DNA from: Microbacterium saperdae
GTDB lineage: Bacteria; Actinomycetota; Actinomycetes; Actinomycetales; Microbacteriaceae
Assembly (NCBI RefSeq): GCF_006716345.1
Contig: NZ_VFOX01000001.1
Coordinates: forward strand, 930,001-994,000
Length of the DNA: 64,000 bases
Reading direction: 5' to 3'
Shown here: one piece after another, positions 43,772-52,860 of the stretch
Position numbering within the stretch: the stretch's first letter is position 1
Layout of the letters: every line of letters starts with the position of its first letter
The notes under the pieces: generated by a model
Seen by the model: the letters and a program-made list of their open reading frames with translations, nothing else
Database searches by the model: none
Told to the model about the DNA's origin: nothing
Made by a program: the position numbers and the translations under genes

Positions 43772-44433
43772 CCGCCAGGGGAGAGGTGTTCCTGCAGGCC
43801 CTCGGCGCGGAAGCGGAACGCCTGCATCCACAGCTCCTGGCGCAGATGCGCGCCGTCGCACCGGCGAGGGACCGGGCGGAAGGCGTCTTCGAGGTCGCCG
43901 GCAGCCGTTTCGGGCGTCTGTCCGCGCTCGGTCGGCCGGTCGTGGGACCGCGCATGCTGGTGACGCGCTTCGGACGCGAGGTGCCCTTCACCCTGACCCT
44001 GCGCTGCGGGGTGACCGCGTCAGGGCGAGCCACGCTCGACACGACCCGGGAGTTCCGATTCCGTGGATCGACGCAGTACATCACGGACCGCCTGACCACG
44101 ACGGTCCGTCCGGGGATCGTGCACAACGTGCTGGGCGCCCGCGGCCGCGTGGAGATGCTCGAGCACTGCAGCGTCACCGACGACGGCGCCCTGCGCATGC
44201 GCACACGCCGCGTCGCTCTTCGTCTCGCGGGACGGCGTATCCCGCTCGGTGGCGTCTTCGGAGTCGACGTCGACCTCGAGGACGGATGGGACGAGAGTCG
44301 CTGCCGCCGCACGATCAGGATGCGCGCGACGAATCCGCTGTTCGGCACGGTCCTCGAGTATCGCGGCTGGTACCGGTACGTCGACCGGGAGGACGGCGTG
44401 GACCACGCTCCCGGTCGATCGGCGGCTCAGTAG
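43768..44433 (+). CDS. DUF4166-domain protein, second tandem copy
   Basis: 221 residues from a GTG overlapping the previous stop (GTGA). It shares the opening (VFLQALGAEAERLHPQLLAQM) and ending (GTVLEYRGWYRY) with its neighbour but is otherwise diverged, so an old duplication is likely. Function unknown. Its 3' end overlaps the convergent exonuclease gene by seven bases. Confidence 0.75.
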   Translation: MTARGEVFLQALGAEAERLHPQLLAQMRAVAPARDRAEGVFEVAGSRFGRLSALGRPVVGPRMLVTRFGREVPFTLTLRCGVTASGRATLDTTREFRFRGSTQYITDRLTTTVRPGIVHNVLGARGRVEMLEHCSVTDDGALRMRTRRVALRLAGRRIPLGGVFGVDVDLEDGWDESRCRRTIRMRATNPLFGTVLEYRGWYRYVDREDGVDHAPGRSAAQ

Positions 44434-45266
44434 GTGTAGTCGACGACCACGGGGGCGTGATCGCTCCAGCGCTGGTCGTAGGCTGCCGCGCGCGCGACGT
44501 GATAGGCGGTGGCACGCTCGGCGAGGGCTGGCGTGGCCAGGTGGTAGTCGATGCGCCATCCGGAGTCGTTGTCGAACGCCTGACCGCGCATGGACCACCA
44601 GGTGTACGGCCCGTCGACCTCGCCGTGGAAGCGGCGGCCCACATCGACCCAGCCGAGTCCCGTTCCCACCGTGCCGTCGACGCCGGTGACCTCGGTGCCG
44701 GCTTCACCGAGGAAGCGGTCGAAGTAGGCGCGCTCGCGGGGCAGGAAGCCGGCCTTCTTGCGGTTTCCGCGCCAGTTCTTGATGTCCAGTTCACGGTGGC
44801 CCACATTCAGGTCACCCGTGACGAGCGCGAGCGCATCGTCGGCCCCGAGCGCGGCGAGCCGCGGGCCGAACGCGTCGAGGAACTTCCACTTCTCCTCCTG
44901 CTTCGGGGTGTCGGCCTCGCCCGAGTGCACGTAGGCGCTGACCACTGTGAGGGGACGATCGCCGATCAGGAAGTCGGCCTCGATCCAGCGGCCCTTGGAG
45001 TCGAACTCGGCGTCGCCGAAGTCCGTGCGGGAGGCGATCGCCGGGATTCGGCTCGCGATCGCGACGCCGGCGCGGCCCTTGGCCGTGGCCTCGTCGTGCA
45101 CGAACGTCCAGCCGGGGAGTGCCGCTTCGAGGTGCTCGTCCTGCCCCCGGACCTCCTGCATCGTCAGGATGTCGACGTCGGCGGCATCGAGCCACCCGCT
45201 CATCCCGTTGCGGGCCGCCGCCCGGATTCCGTTGACATTGACCGAGGCGATACGCAGATGAGGCAT
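44427..45266 (-). CDS. xth: Exodeoxyribonuclease III / AP endonuclease
   Basis: 279 residues from the ATG at 45266. Metal and catalytic motifs: ASVNVNGIRAA, QEVRGQDEHL, SAYVHSGEAD, TGDLNVGHRELDI and SDHAPVV. It cuts DNA at abasic sites and trims 3' ends in base-excision repair. TAGGCT lies seven bases before the ATG, so it has a leaderless promoter besides possible read-through from the YihY-type gene 10 bases upstream. Confidence 0.93.
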   Translation of the reverse strand: MPHLRIASVNVNGIRAAARNGMSGWLDAADVDILTMQEVRGQDEHLEAALPGWTFVHDEATAKGRAGVAIASRIPAIASRTDFGDAEFDSKGRWIEADFLIGDRPLTVVSAYVHSGEADTPKQEEKWKFLDAFGPRLAALGADDALALVTGDLNVGHRELDIKNWRGNRKKAGFLPRERAYFDRFLGEAGTEVTGVDGTVGTGLGWVDVGRRFHGEVDGPYTWWSMRGQAFDNDSGWRIDYHLATPALAERATAYHVARAAAYDQRWSDHAPVVVDYTY

Positions 45267-45273
45267 GTGGACA

Positions 45274-45279
45274 AGCCTA
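45274..45279 (-). promoter_or_regulatory. -10 element (TAGGCT) for leaderless xth, containing the upstream stop codon
   Basis: The TAG of TAGGCT is the stop codon of the upstream YihY-family gene. Seven bases separate the hexamer from the xth ATG. Confidence 0.55.
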
Positions 45280-46503
45280 ACGAGAGCCGCCGACATCCTT
45301 CACGCCACCGGTGTCCCGAGCGCCACGGTTCAGCTCCGACAGGAGGCGCTGCGCGAGCGGCGTGCTCGTGTCGGCGGGAGGGGGCGGCGTCGCTTCCAGA
45401 TCGGCGAGCTCCGCCTCCGCCGCACGCACGGCCCTTCCTGCCGCCCACGCGCGATGCCAGGGGGCGGTGTCGCGGGCGGCGTGGGCCTCCCGTACCCGGA
45501 TGCGCGCGGCCGTGAGCAGCGCCTGGTACTCGGCCAGGCGTCGCTCCGCCTCGGTCTGATGGAGCAGCGGGACATCGCGATCCTTCGCGGCGACCGCGAT
45601 CCAGGAGGAGGCGACGAGCATCACGACGCCGTTGATCCGGAACCACAGCAGGAGACCGATGAAGATCGCGAACGTGGCGAGCAGGGGGTTCGAGGGGGTG
45701 TAGCTCAGCAGGAATCCCGCACCGAACTGGAGGATCGTCATCGCTCCGCCGCCGAGGAGCGCGCCGGGCCAGATGATGCGCCAGTGCAGCGATGTGCCCG
45801 TGAGGAAGCGGACCATGGCAGCCAGCGCGGCCGACATCAACACGAACGACACCAGCACGGTGCCGATGTGGATGCTGAGATTCAGGCCGTCGGAGCCGGT
45901 ATCCCACCCCAGCTGGGCCAGCACCCAGCTGAGCACCCCGGCACTCGCCGAGCTGAGGATGGATCCGATGATCAGCGAGATGCCGAAGATCAGTGCCGCC
46001 AGCAGGTCGCGCGCCTTCAGGAGCACGTAGCTGCGCCGGTCGGGCGGCAGTCCGAAGATGTCCCTGGTCGCGCGTCGCGAGAACGTCACCCACCCGATGG
46101 CGGTCCAGATCACGGTGCCGAGCGCGATCAGACCGGTGATGCTCAGCACCCCTGTCGTGTTGGCGGCGATCTCCTGCACCTGATCGGGCGTGACGACGCC
46201 GCCCTCGGGGAGGATCAGATTGGGGATGTAGCTGTTGATCATGTCGATCAGCCCGTTGACGGCCTCTTCACTGCCGCCGAGCCAGAGCCCGGCGATCGCG
46301 AAGGCGAGGTAGATCGCCGCGAAGATCGCGAAGAGAGCCTGATAGCTCACGCCCGCCGCGAGGAGGAACCCGTTGTGCTGCAGGAAGTGTCGCCAGACAC
46401 GGACGGGGAACAGGCCGAGCGTGCGCTGGGTCAGAGCCGTCGCGCGCTCGACGGCGACATCGAGGCGACCGGCTTCGGGCGCAGCGCCATCGGAATCAGA
46501 CAC
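45277..46503 (-). CDS. YihY/BrkB-family inner membrane protein
   Basis: 408 residues from a GTG. About six membrane helices lie between residues 40 and 300 (FLLAAGVSYQALFAIFAAIYLAF at the first), then a cytoplasmic Arg/Ala-rich tail of about 100 residues. Once annotated as a ribonuclease (Rbn), the family is now regarded as membrane proteins of uncertain role. TAGGGT six bases before the GTG suggests a leaderless start. Confidence 0.85.
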   Translation of the reverse strand: MSDSDGAAPEAGRLDVAVERATALTQRTLGLFPVRVWRHFLQHNGFLLAAGVSYQALFAIFAAIYLAFAIAGLWLGGSEEAVNGLIDMINSYIPNLILPEGGVVTPDQVQEIAANTTGVLSITGLIALGTVIWTAIGWVTFSRRATRDIFGLPPDRRSYVLLKARDLLAALIFGISLIIGSILSSASAGVLSWVLAQLGWDTGSDGLNLSIHIGTVLVSFVLMSAALAAMVRFLTGTSLHWRIIWPGALLGGGAMTILQFGAGFLLSYTPSNPLLATFAIFIGLLLWFRINGVVMLVASSWIAVAAKDRDVPLLHQTEAERRLAEYQALLTAARIRVREAHAARDTAPWHRAWAAGRAVRAAEAELADLEATPPPPADTSTPLAQRLLSELNRGARDTGGVKDVGGSR

Positions 46504-46509
46504 GCCTCC

Positions 46510-46515
46510 ACCCTA
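46510..46515 (-). promoter_or_regulatory. -10 element (TAGGGT), leaderless start for the YihY-family gene
   Basis: TAGGGT, then GGAGGC, then GTG. The GGAGG is too close to the GTG to work as an ordinary SD. Confidence 0.5.
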
Positions 46516-46551
46516 TCCAAGGGCGGAGGCGTGTCGAACAGCGGGAGGCGC

Positions 46552-47319
46552 TCAGCGGCGGCCGCGCAGCACGGCCTGCTTGACCTCGGCGATGGCCTTG
46601 GTGACCTCGATGCCGCGGGGGCATGCCTCGGAGCAGTTGAAGGTCGTGCGGCAGCGCCAGACGCCTTCCTTGTCGTTGAGGATGTCGAGGCGCACGGCGG
46701 CGTTGTCGTCGCGCGAGTCGAAGATGAAGCGGTGCGCGTTCACGATCGCGGCCGGGCCGAAGTACTGTCCGTCGGTCCAGAACACGGGGCAAGACGAGGT
46801 GCACGCGGCGCACAGGATGCACTTGGTGGTGTCGTCGAAGATCTCGCGGTCGGCGATCGTCTGGACGCGCTCCTTGCCCTTCTCCGGCACGGAGTTGGCG
46901 ACGAGGAAGGGCTGGACCTCGCGGTAGGAGGCGAAGAACGGCTCCATGTCCACGACGAGGTCCTTCTCGAGCGGGAGGCCCTTGATGGCTTCGACGTAGA
47001 TCGGCTTGGAGATGTCCAGGTCCTTGATCAGCGTCTTGCAGGCGAGCCGATTGCGGCCGTTGATGCGCATCGCATCCGAGCCGCAGATGCCGTGCGCGCA
47101 GGAACGGCGGAAGGTCAGCGAGCCGTCGACCTCCCACTTGATCTTGTGCAGGGCGTCGAGCACGCGGTCGGTGGAGTACAGCTCCACGTCGTAGTCGACC
47201 CAGTGCGGCTCCGCGTCGACCTCGGGGTCGAACCGGCGGATGTTGAACGTCACGATGAAGGACTGGATCGCAGCCTCTTGGGTCGTGTCGGCAGGTGCTT
47301 CTGCGATGGCGGTGGACAT
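46552..47319 (-). CDS. sdhB: Succinate dehydrogenase iron-sulfur subunit
   Basis: 255 residues from the ATG at 47319. [2Fe-2S] cysteines in SCAHGICGSDAM plus a later Cys (LACKTL); CILCAACTSSCPV and CSEACPRG hold the [4Fe-4S] and [3Fe-4S] clusters. It passes electrons from SdhA to the quinone site. Two bases follow the sdhA stop, and it is the last gene of sdhCDAB. Confidence 0.96.
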   Translation of the reverse strand: MSTAIAEAPADTTQEAAIQSFIVTFNIRRFDPEVDAEPHWVDYDVELYSTDRVLDALHKIKWEVDGSLTFRRSCAHGICGSDAMRINGRNRLACKTLIKDLDISKPIYVEAIKGLPLEKDLVVDMEPFFASYREVQPFLVANSVPEKGKERVQTIADREIFDDTTKCILCAACTSSCPVFWTDGQYFGPAAIVNAHRFIFDSRDDNAAVRLDILNDKEGVWRCRTTFNCSEACPRGIEVTKAIAEVKQAVLRGRR

Positions 47320-47321
47320 GC

Positions 47322-49148
47322 TCAGTACTTCCTCTCCATCGGCGGGTAGTTGAACTCGCCCTGCTCGTTCTTGGTGAAAACGACGGGCTTCCAGTCGAGC
47401 TTGATGTGGTCGCCCGGGTCGGACGAGTGCGCATCTCCGGTCAGGTACGCCATCGTGTGCTGCATGTACTTCTCGTCGTTGCGCTTCGGGAAGTCGTCGC
47501 GCATGTGGCCGCCGCGGCTCTCCTCGCGGTTCTGCGCGGCGTAGACGACGACCTCGGCGATGTCGAGGAGGAAGCCCAGCTCGACGGCTTCGAGCAGGTC
47601 GGTGTTGAACCGCTGGCCCTTGTCGTCGACGTGCACGTTCTTGTAGCGCTCGCGCAGCTCGGCGATGACGCCGAGCACGTGCTGGAGGGAGTCGTGCGTG
47701 CGGAACACCTGCGCGCCCTTGTCCATCTCGTCCTGCAGCGTCTTGCGCAGCACGGCGATGCGCTCGGTGCCCTGGTTGTTGCGCAGGCCCTCGAGCATGT
47801 CCGACACGAAGGCGGCCGGGTTCTCGGGCAGCGGGACGAAGTCGGCGGTCTGGACGTACTCCACCGCGTTGCGGCCGGCGCGCTTGCCGAACACGTTGAT
47901 GTCGAGCAGCGAGTTGGTGCCGAGACGGTTGGCGCCGTGCACCGAGACGCACGCGCACTCGCCCGCGGCGTAGAGGCCGGGGACGACGGTGGTGTTGTCC
48001 GCGAGGACCTCGCCGTCGTTGTTGGTCGGGATGCCGCCCATGGCGTAGTGCGCGGTCGGCATCACGGGGACGGGCTCGACGACCGGGTCGACACCCAGGT
48101 ACGTGCGGGCGAACTCCGTGATGTCGGGGAGCTTGGTCTCGAGGACCTCGGCGCCGAGGTGCGTGCAGTCGAGCAGCACGTAGTCCTTGTGGGGACCGGC
48201 GCCACGCCCGTCGAGCACTTCCTGCACCATGCAGCGCGCGACGATGTCACGCGGGGCGAGGTCCTTGATGGTCGGGGCGTAGCGCTCCATGAAGCGCTCA
48301 CCCGAGGCGTTGCGCAGGATCGCTCCCTCGCCTCGTGCGCCTTCGGTGAGGAGGATGCCGAGCCCGGCGAGCCCCGTCGGGTGGAACTGGAAGAACTCCA
48401 GGTCCTCGAGGGGGAGGCCCTTGCGCCACACGATGCCGACGCCGTCACCGGTGAGGGTGTGCGCGTTGGAGGTGGTCTTGAAGATCTTTCCGAAGCCGCC
48501 GGTCGCGAAGATCACGGCCTTGGCCTGGAAGACGTGCAGCTCGCCGGTGGACAGGTCGTACGCGACGACGCCGGAGACCTGGGTCTTGCCGTCAGCGTCC
48601 TTCACCGTCAGCAGGTCGAGCACATAGAACTCGTTGAAGAAGTTGATGCCGAGCTTGACGCAGTTCTGGAACAGCGTCTGCAGGATCATGTGACCCGTGC
48701 GGTCAGCGGCGTAGCACGCGCGACGGACCGGCGTCTTGCCGTGCTCCGCCGTGTGACCGCCGAAGCGACGCTGGTCGATCTTGCCCTCGGGGGTGCGGTT
48801 GAAGGGAAGGCCCATGTTCTCGAGGTCGATGACCGCGTCGATGGCCTCCTTCGCGAGGATCTCCGCCGCGTCCTGGTCGACGAGATAGTCGCCGCCCTTG
48901 ACGGTGTCGAAGGTGTGCCACTCCCAGGAGTCCTCCTCGACGTTCGCGAGCGCCGCCGCCATGCCGCCCTGCGCCGCTCCGGTGTGGGAGCGCGTGGGGT
49001 ACAGCTTCGAGATCACGGCGGTCTTCGCGCCGGGGCCGGCCTCGATCGCGGCGCGCATGCCGGCGCCGCCTGCACCCACGATCACGATGTCGAACTGGTG
49101 GTAGTGCACGCCGTCACGGACGACGGAATCCTGCGTCTGGGTAGTCAC
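47322..49148 (-). CDS. sdhA: Succinate dehydrogenase flavoprotein subunit
   Basis: 608 residues from a GTG. FAD-binding [12 protein letters not shown], covalent-FAD His55 in [10 protein letters not shown], and the active-site RTHDSLQ region. It oxidises succinate to fumarate at the cytoplasmic face of the membrane in the citric acid cycle. The SD is weak and purine-rich (AAGAAGAA). Confidence 0.97.
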   Translation of the reverse strand: MTTQTQDSVVRDGVHYHQFDIVIVGAGGAGMRAAIEAGPGAKTAVISKLYPTRSHTGAAQGGMAAALANVEEDSWEWHTFDTVKGGDYLVDQDAAEILAKEAIDAVIDLENMGLPFNRTPEGKIDQRRFGGHTAEHGKTPVRRACYAADRTGHMILQTLFQNCVKLGINFFNEFYVLDLLTVKDADGKTQVSGVVAYDLSTGELHVFQAKAVIFATGGFGKIFKTTSNAHTLTGDGVGIVWRKGLPLEDLEFFQFHPTGLAGLGILLTEGARGEGAILRNASGERFMERYAPTIKDLAPRDIVARCMVQEVLDGRGAGPHKDYVLLDCTHLGAEVLETKLPDITEFARTYLGVDPVVEPVPVMPTAHYAMGGIPTNNDGEVLADNTTVVPGLYAAGECACVSVHGANRLGTNSLLDINVFGKRAGRNAVEYVQTADFVPLPENPAAFVSDMLEGLRNNQGTERIAVLRKTLQDEMDKGAQVFRTHDSLQHVLGVIAELRERYKNVHVDDKGQRFNTDLLEAVELGFLLDIAEVVVYAAQNREESRGGHMRDDFPKRNDEKYMQHTMAYLTGDAHSSDPGDHIKLDWKPVVFTKNEQGEFNYPPMERKY

Positions 49149-49167
49149 TTCTTCTTTAGCCTTCTTC

Positions 49168-49614
49168 TCAGTTTCCGACCAGTGCGGCGCATTCGGTCCA
49201 CAGGACGCTGTCCGGCTGCACGCCCAGGCACGGGTCGAAGGTGAACACCACGAGGGTGCCGAGGATGATCAGGAGACCGGCCGCGAGACCGAGCGCCCAG
49301 ACCAGCGCCTTGCGGGCCTTCTCGGTGGTGACGTAGTCGTTCACGATGGTGCGCATGCCGTTGGCGCCGTGGATCAGCGCGAGCCACAGCATCAGCACGT
49401 CCCACCACTGCCAGAACGGCGTGGCGAACTTGCCGGCGATGAAGGCGAAGTCGAGGGCGTGGATGCCCTCGCCGACCATCAGGTTGATGAAGAGGTGGCC
49501 GAAGATCAGCACGACGAGCACGATGCCCGAGGCGCGCATGAAGATCCATCCCCACTTCTCGAGGTTGAATCCGCGCTGGCGGCGGACGGGGGCGACGACG
49601 GTCTGCGCGGTCAT
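49168..49614 (-). CDS. sdhD: Succinate dehydrogenase membrane anchor subunit SdhD
   Basis: 148 residues from the ATG at 49614; the earlier frame is not protein-like. Three helices, with the [13 protein letters not shown] segment typical of SdhD heme/quinone anchors. It overlaps the sdhC stop by one base (TGATG). Confidence 0.9.
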   Translation of the reverse strand: MTAQTVVAPVRRQRGFNLEKWGWIFMRASGIVLVVLIFGHLFINLMVGEGIHALDFAFIAGKFATPFWQWWDVLMLWLALIHGANGMRTIVNDYVTTEKARKALVWALGLAAGLLIILGTLVVFTFDPCLGVQPDSVLWTECAALVGN

Positions 49615-50048
49615 CAGTGACCCCCTCCGAATCCGGCGAATGCGAGCATGAGGTGGCGGGGTACGAAACCGGCCATGATGACGACCCACACTGCGAGAAC
49701 GCCCCAGAAGAGCTGACGCTGGTACTTGGCGCCCTTCGACCAGAAGTCGACCGCGATGATGCGCAGGCCGTTCATGGCGTGGAACACGATGCCGGCGACC
49801 AGCACGACCTCGCCGAGCGCCATGATCGGGTTCTTGTACGTGCCGATGACGGCGTTGTACGCCTCAGGCGAGACCCTGATCAGCGCTGTGTCGAGCACAT
49901 GCACCAACAGGAAGAAGAAGATGGCGACTCCGGTGATGCGATGAAGCACCCACGACCACATGCCTTCGCGTCCCCGGTAAAGGGTGCCGCGGGGGGTCTT
50001 GGACGTGGTTTCCGAAATCGACGGTGTCAAGCGAGCGCTTGTGGACAC
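49614..50048 (-). CDS. sdhC: Succinate dehydrogenase cytochrome b556 subunit SdhC
   Basis: 144 residues from the GTG at 50048, which has GGGAGGAC upstream. Three helices, the HRITGVAIFFFLLVHVLD signature and FHAMNGLRIIAVDF carrying probable heme and quinone residues. First gene of the operon. The 220 bases upstream hold a possible TAGGAT but no clear promoter. Confidence 0.9.
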   Translation of the reverse strand: MSTSARLTPSISETTSKTPRGTLYRGREGMWSWVLHRITGVAIFFFLLVHVLDTALIRVSPEAYNAVIGTYKNPIMALGEVVLVAGIVFHAMNGLRIIAVDFWSKGAKYQRQLFWGVLAVWVVIMAGFVPRHLMLAFAGFGGGH

Positions 50049-50271
50049 GGTCGTCCTCCCTGGATCGATGAGCGTCGGTCGCGTGCGCTGCGCTCGTCCA
50101 AGAGTGATCCTGTCGAAAGTCAGGCATGCCCGATCGTCGTCCATCCTATTCCTGTCAGATGACTGGGAGCGACGAAGGGGAGCCTAACTCTCGATCTCCG
50201 ACGGCCACGAGAGCTCGGATGACACGGATGCGTCTCCGATGCGAAGGATGCGCGCAGGGAGCGACGGCGAC

Positions 50272-51540
50272 TCAGCCGATCTGCGCCATCGTGCTCCAGC
50301 CCTGACCGACGACCTTGCCGGCGAGGAATCCGCCGCGGCCCGTGCCGCCGTAGAGGACGAGTTTCCCGTTCGCATCGCGGGCGATCACGTCCTGCGTGCC
50401 GTTCCCGTCGAAGTCGCCTGCCCCGAAGATCGCCGTCAGAGAGTTCCAGCCCTGCCCGATCTGCACGGGAGCGGCCCAGCCGCCCTTCCCGGTGCTGGGG
50501 TACAGCCAGAGCGTGCCGTTGCTGCGGCGCGCGACGAGGTCTCCGCGTGCGTCGCCGTTCATGTCCCCGACGTACGAGACCGCGGTCATGATCTGCCAGC
50601 CGCTGCCGATCTTGGCGCCACCGCCGCTCGCGAGCCAGCCGCCGCGGCCGTTGCCGCGGTAGAGATGGAGTTCCCCACCCGCCGTGCGGGCGATGATGTC
50701 GGTGAGTCCGTCGCCGTCGAAGTCGATGCCGCCGATGAGCTGCGAGAACTTCGACCAGCCCGTGCCGATCTGGGTCGGTGTCCCGAAGCCCCCGCGTCCG
50801 TTCCCGGAGAACAGCATCAGCCTGCCGTCCGCCTCCGTGCGGGCGATGTCGGGGATGCCGTCACCGGTGAAGTCGCCGAGTGTGACGAAAGGTCGGTTCC
50901 CCCATCCCTGCAACGCCGTGACGGCGGGACGGAAGGCACCAGATCCGGTGCCGGGGTAGACGAGGAGGTCTCCGTTCGCGGACCGTGCCAGGACGTCGGC
51001 TGCACGATCGCTGGTGAGGTCCCCCGCGCCCCCGGGGAGGGCCTTGCGCGGTGTGCCGATGCCGAAGATCTGCACCCAGTAGGTGCGATAGCAGGAGCCG
51101 GTCGCATAGCCGACGCCGAGCCCGGTGTACCGCTTGTCGAGGATGTTCGCCTTGTGGCCGGGCGAGTTCATCCAGCTGGTGACGACGGCCGTGGCGTCCG
51201 GTTGGCCGGCCGCGATGTTCTCGCCGGTCGCGATCCATCCGGATGCCGACACCCGCGAACTCCGCCACGTCGACGAGCTGTGCGCGAACGTGCAGGACGA
51301 CGCCAGGTGCCGCGCCCATTCCGCGGCGGCGGCGTCGAGCGCCGGATCCGAGACGAGCGCGGGGAGCCCTGCCTGGTAACGCTGCGCATTGGTCTGCGTG
51401 AAGACGCTTCCGGCCGGTCCGCCCGCTGCGGAGGCGGTCGTCGGTGCGAGTGCGGCGGCGGCCACGGCCACGGCGAGAGCGAGTGCTGCGGCTGTGGCGC
51501 GCCAACGAGCGGCGGAGCGACCATGGGGGGAGTGGCGCAT
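50272..51540 (-). CDS. Secreted CAP-domain protein with VCBS/FG-GAP-type repeats
   Basis: 422 residues from the ATG at 51540. Signal peptide (ALALAVAVAAAALAPTTASA). A CAP/SCP domain follows (about 45-175; GENIAAG, SPGHKANILD), then four or more repeats of about 54 residues with Ca-binding-like loops (GDFTGDGIPDI, IDFDGDGLTDI, GDMNGDARGDL, GDFDGNGTQDV), a beta-propeller-type array. Function of such fusions is unknown; adhesion or enzyme scaffolding is plausible. TATGGT lies seven bases before the ATG, supporting a leaderless start and this choice over the ATG at 51552. Confidence 0.85.
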   Translation of the reverse strand: MRHSPHGRSAARWRATAAALALAVAVAAAALAPTTASAAGGPAGSVFTQTNAQRYQAGLPALVSDPALDAAAAEWARHLASSCTFAHSSSTWRSSRVSASGWIATGENIAAGQPDATAVVTSWMNSPGHKANILDKRYTGLGVGYATGSCYRTYWVQIFGIGTPRKALPGGAGDLTSDRAADVLARSANGDLLVYPGTGSGAFRPAVTALQGWGNRPFVTLGDFTGDGIPDIARTEADGRLMLFSGNGRGGFGTPTQIGTGWSKFSQLIGGIDFDGDGLTDIIARTAGGELHLYRGNGRGGWLASGGGAKIGSGWQIMTAVSYVGDMNGDARGDLVARRSNGTLWLYPSTGKGGWAAPVQIGQGWNSLTAIFGAGDFDGNGTQDVIARDANGKLVLYGGTGRGGFLAGKVVGQGWSTMAQIG

Positions 51541-51547
51541 GGCATCG

Positions 51548-51553
51548 ACCATA
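51548..51553 (-). promoter_or_regulatory. -10 element (TATGGT), leaderless start for the CAP-domain gene
   Basis: Seven bases separate TATGGT from the ATG at 51540. It is back to back with the manC element. Confidence 0.5.
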
Positions 51554-51584
51554 GCGGTAGCCGAGTGGCTGCCGAGCGCGCAGG

Positions 51585-51590
51585 TACGCT
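51585..51590 (+). promoter_or_regulatory. -10 element (TACGCT), leaderless start for the guanylyltransferase gene
   Basis: TACGCT ends six bases before the ATG at 51597 and no SD is present. Confidence 0.55.
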
Positions 51591-51596
51591 GGCAGC

Positions 51597-52712
51597 ATGA
51601 TCGAGCCGATTCAGGATTTCTACGCTGTGATCCCCGCGGGTGGCATCGGAAGCAGGCTCTGGCCACTCTCTCGTGCCGACGCGCCGAAGTTCCTCCACGA
51701 CCTCACCGGATCGGGACACTCGCTGCTGCGCGACACATGGGACCGGTTGGAGCCGCTCGCGGGTCCCGATCGCATCGCCGTCGTCACCGGTCGTGCGCAC
51801 CGCGCCGCCGTGGAGGCGGAACTCCCCGGCATCGACGACCTGAACGTCTTCCTGGAGTCGGAGCCGCGCGAGTCCGCTGCGGCGATCGGACTCGCCGCGG
51901 CGATCCTGCACCGCCGCGACCCCGAGGTGATCATCGGCTCGTTCAGCGCCGACCATGTCATCCGCGGCACCCAGGTGTTCGAGTGGGCCGTGCAGCAGGC
52001 CGTGCAGGTCGCCCGCGAGGGGTACATCTGCACGATCGGCATCCCCCCGACCGAACCGTCCGTCGGGTTCGGCTACATCCGCAAGGCGGGAGAGCTCGTC
52101 GTCGACGGTGCTCCCGAGGCGGCTCTGGTCGAGCGCTTCGTCGAGAAGCCCGACCTCGAGACCGCGAAGGAGTACGTCGCCGACCGCAGCTATCTGTGGA
52201 ACGCCGGCATGTTCATCGCGAAGGCGAGCGTTCTCCTCGGAGAGCTGGCCGCCAACGAGCCGGAACTCTACGCCGGGCTGTCGGAGCTCGCCGAGGCCTG
52301 GGACGACCGCGAGCGCCGGGGCCCGGCCGTCGACCGGATCTGGCCGAAGCTGAAGAAGATCGCCATCGACTACGCCGTGGCAGAGCCGGCCGCGGAGCGC
52401 GGGCGGCTGGCGGTCATCCCCGGCCACTTCGACTGGGACGATGTGGGGGACTTCGCCTCCCTCACCAAGCTCATCACGCACGGACGCAAGAACGACCTCG
52501 CCGTGCTCGGCCCGAACGCCCGCGTGCTGTCGGACGCCGCCAGCGGAATCCTGGTGAGCCAGACCAATCGTGTGATCAGTCTGGTCGGCGTGCAGGACAT
52601 CGTGGTGGTCGATACCCCGGACGCGCTCCTCGTCACGACGGTCGAGCACGCGCAGCGCGTCAAGGGTGTCGTGGAGTCGCTCAAGCTGACCGGCCAGGGC
52701 GACGTGCTCTGA
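51597..52712 (+). CDS. manC: Mannose-1-phosphate guanylyltransferase
   Basis: 371 residues. Nucleotidyltransferase signature PAGGIGSRLWPLSR near residue 13 and PKFLHDL, with FVEKPDLETA and YLWNAGMF downstream. It makes GDP-mannose for cell-envelope mannosyl glycans and lipomannan-like polymers. It has no phosphomannose isomerase domain, so the symbol follows common usage for the single-domain form. Leaderless start at 51597. Confidence 0.9.
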   Translation: MIEPIQDFYAVIPAGGIGSRLWPLSRADAPKFLHDLTGSGHSLLRDTWDRLEPLAGPDRIAVVTGRAHRAAVEAELPGIDDLNVFLESEPRESAAAIGLAAAILHRRDPEVIIGSFSADHVIRGTQVFEWAVQQAVQVAREGYICTIGIPPTEPSVGFGYIRKAGELVVDGAPEAALVERFVEKPDLETAKEYVADRSYLWNAGMFIAKASVLLGELAANEPELYAGLSELAEAWDDRERRGPAVDRIWPKLKKIAIDYAVAEPAAERGRLAVIPGHFDWDDVGDFASLTKLITHGRKNDLAVLGPNARVLSDAASGILVSQTNRVISLVGVQDIVVVDTPDALLVTTVEHAQRVKGVVESLKLTGQGDVL

Positions 52713-52768
52713 TGAGCAGGCCCTCACGCTCATCGGCTGGCTTGATTTCAGCTTGGTAACCATTCGTT

Positions 52769-52791
52769 CGCACACGGGTCGCCGGTGTGCG
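52769..52791. terminator. Hairpin downstream of manC
   Basis: CGCACAC/GTGTGCG, a 7-bp stem with a G/C-rich 9-base interior. It is 57 bases after the manC stop and upstream of the nucleoside operon promoter region (TTGAAA and TAACTT are visible near 52800, unconfirmed). Confidence 0.4.
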
Positions 52792-52860
52792 CAAACGTTG
52801 AAACACTAGGTAACTTTGATCGATCCGCGATGGCCGCGGTTTCGTTGAGGGAGGCATGAG

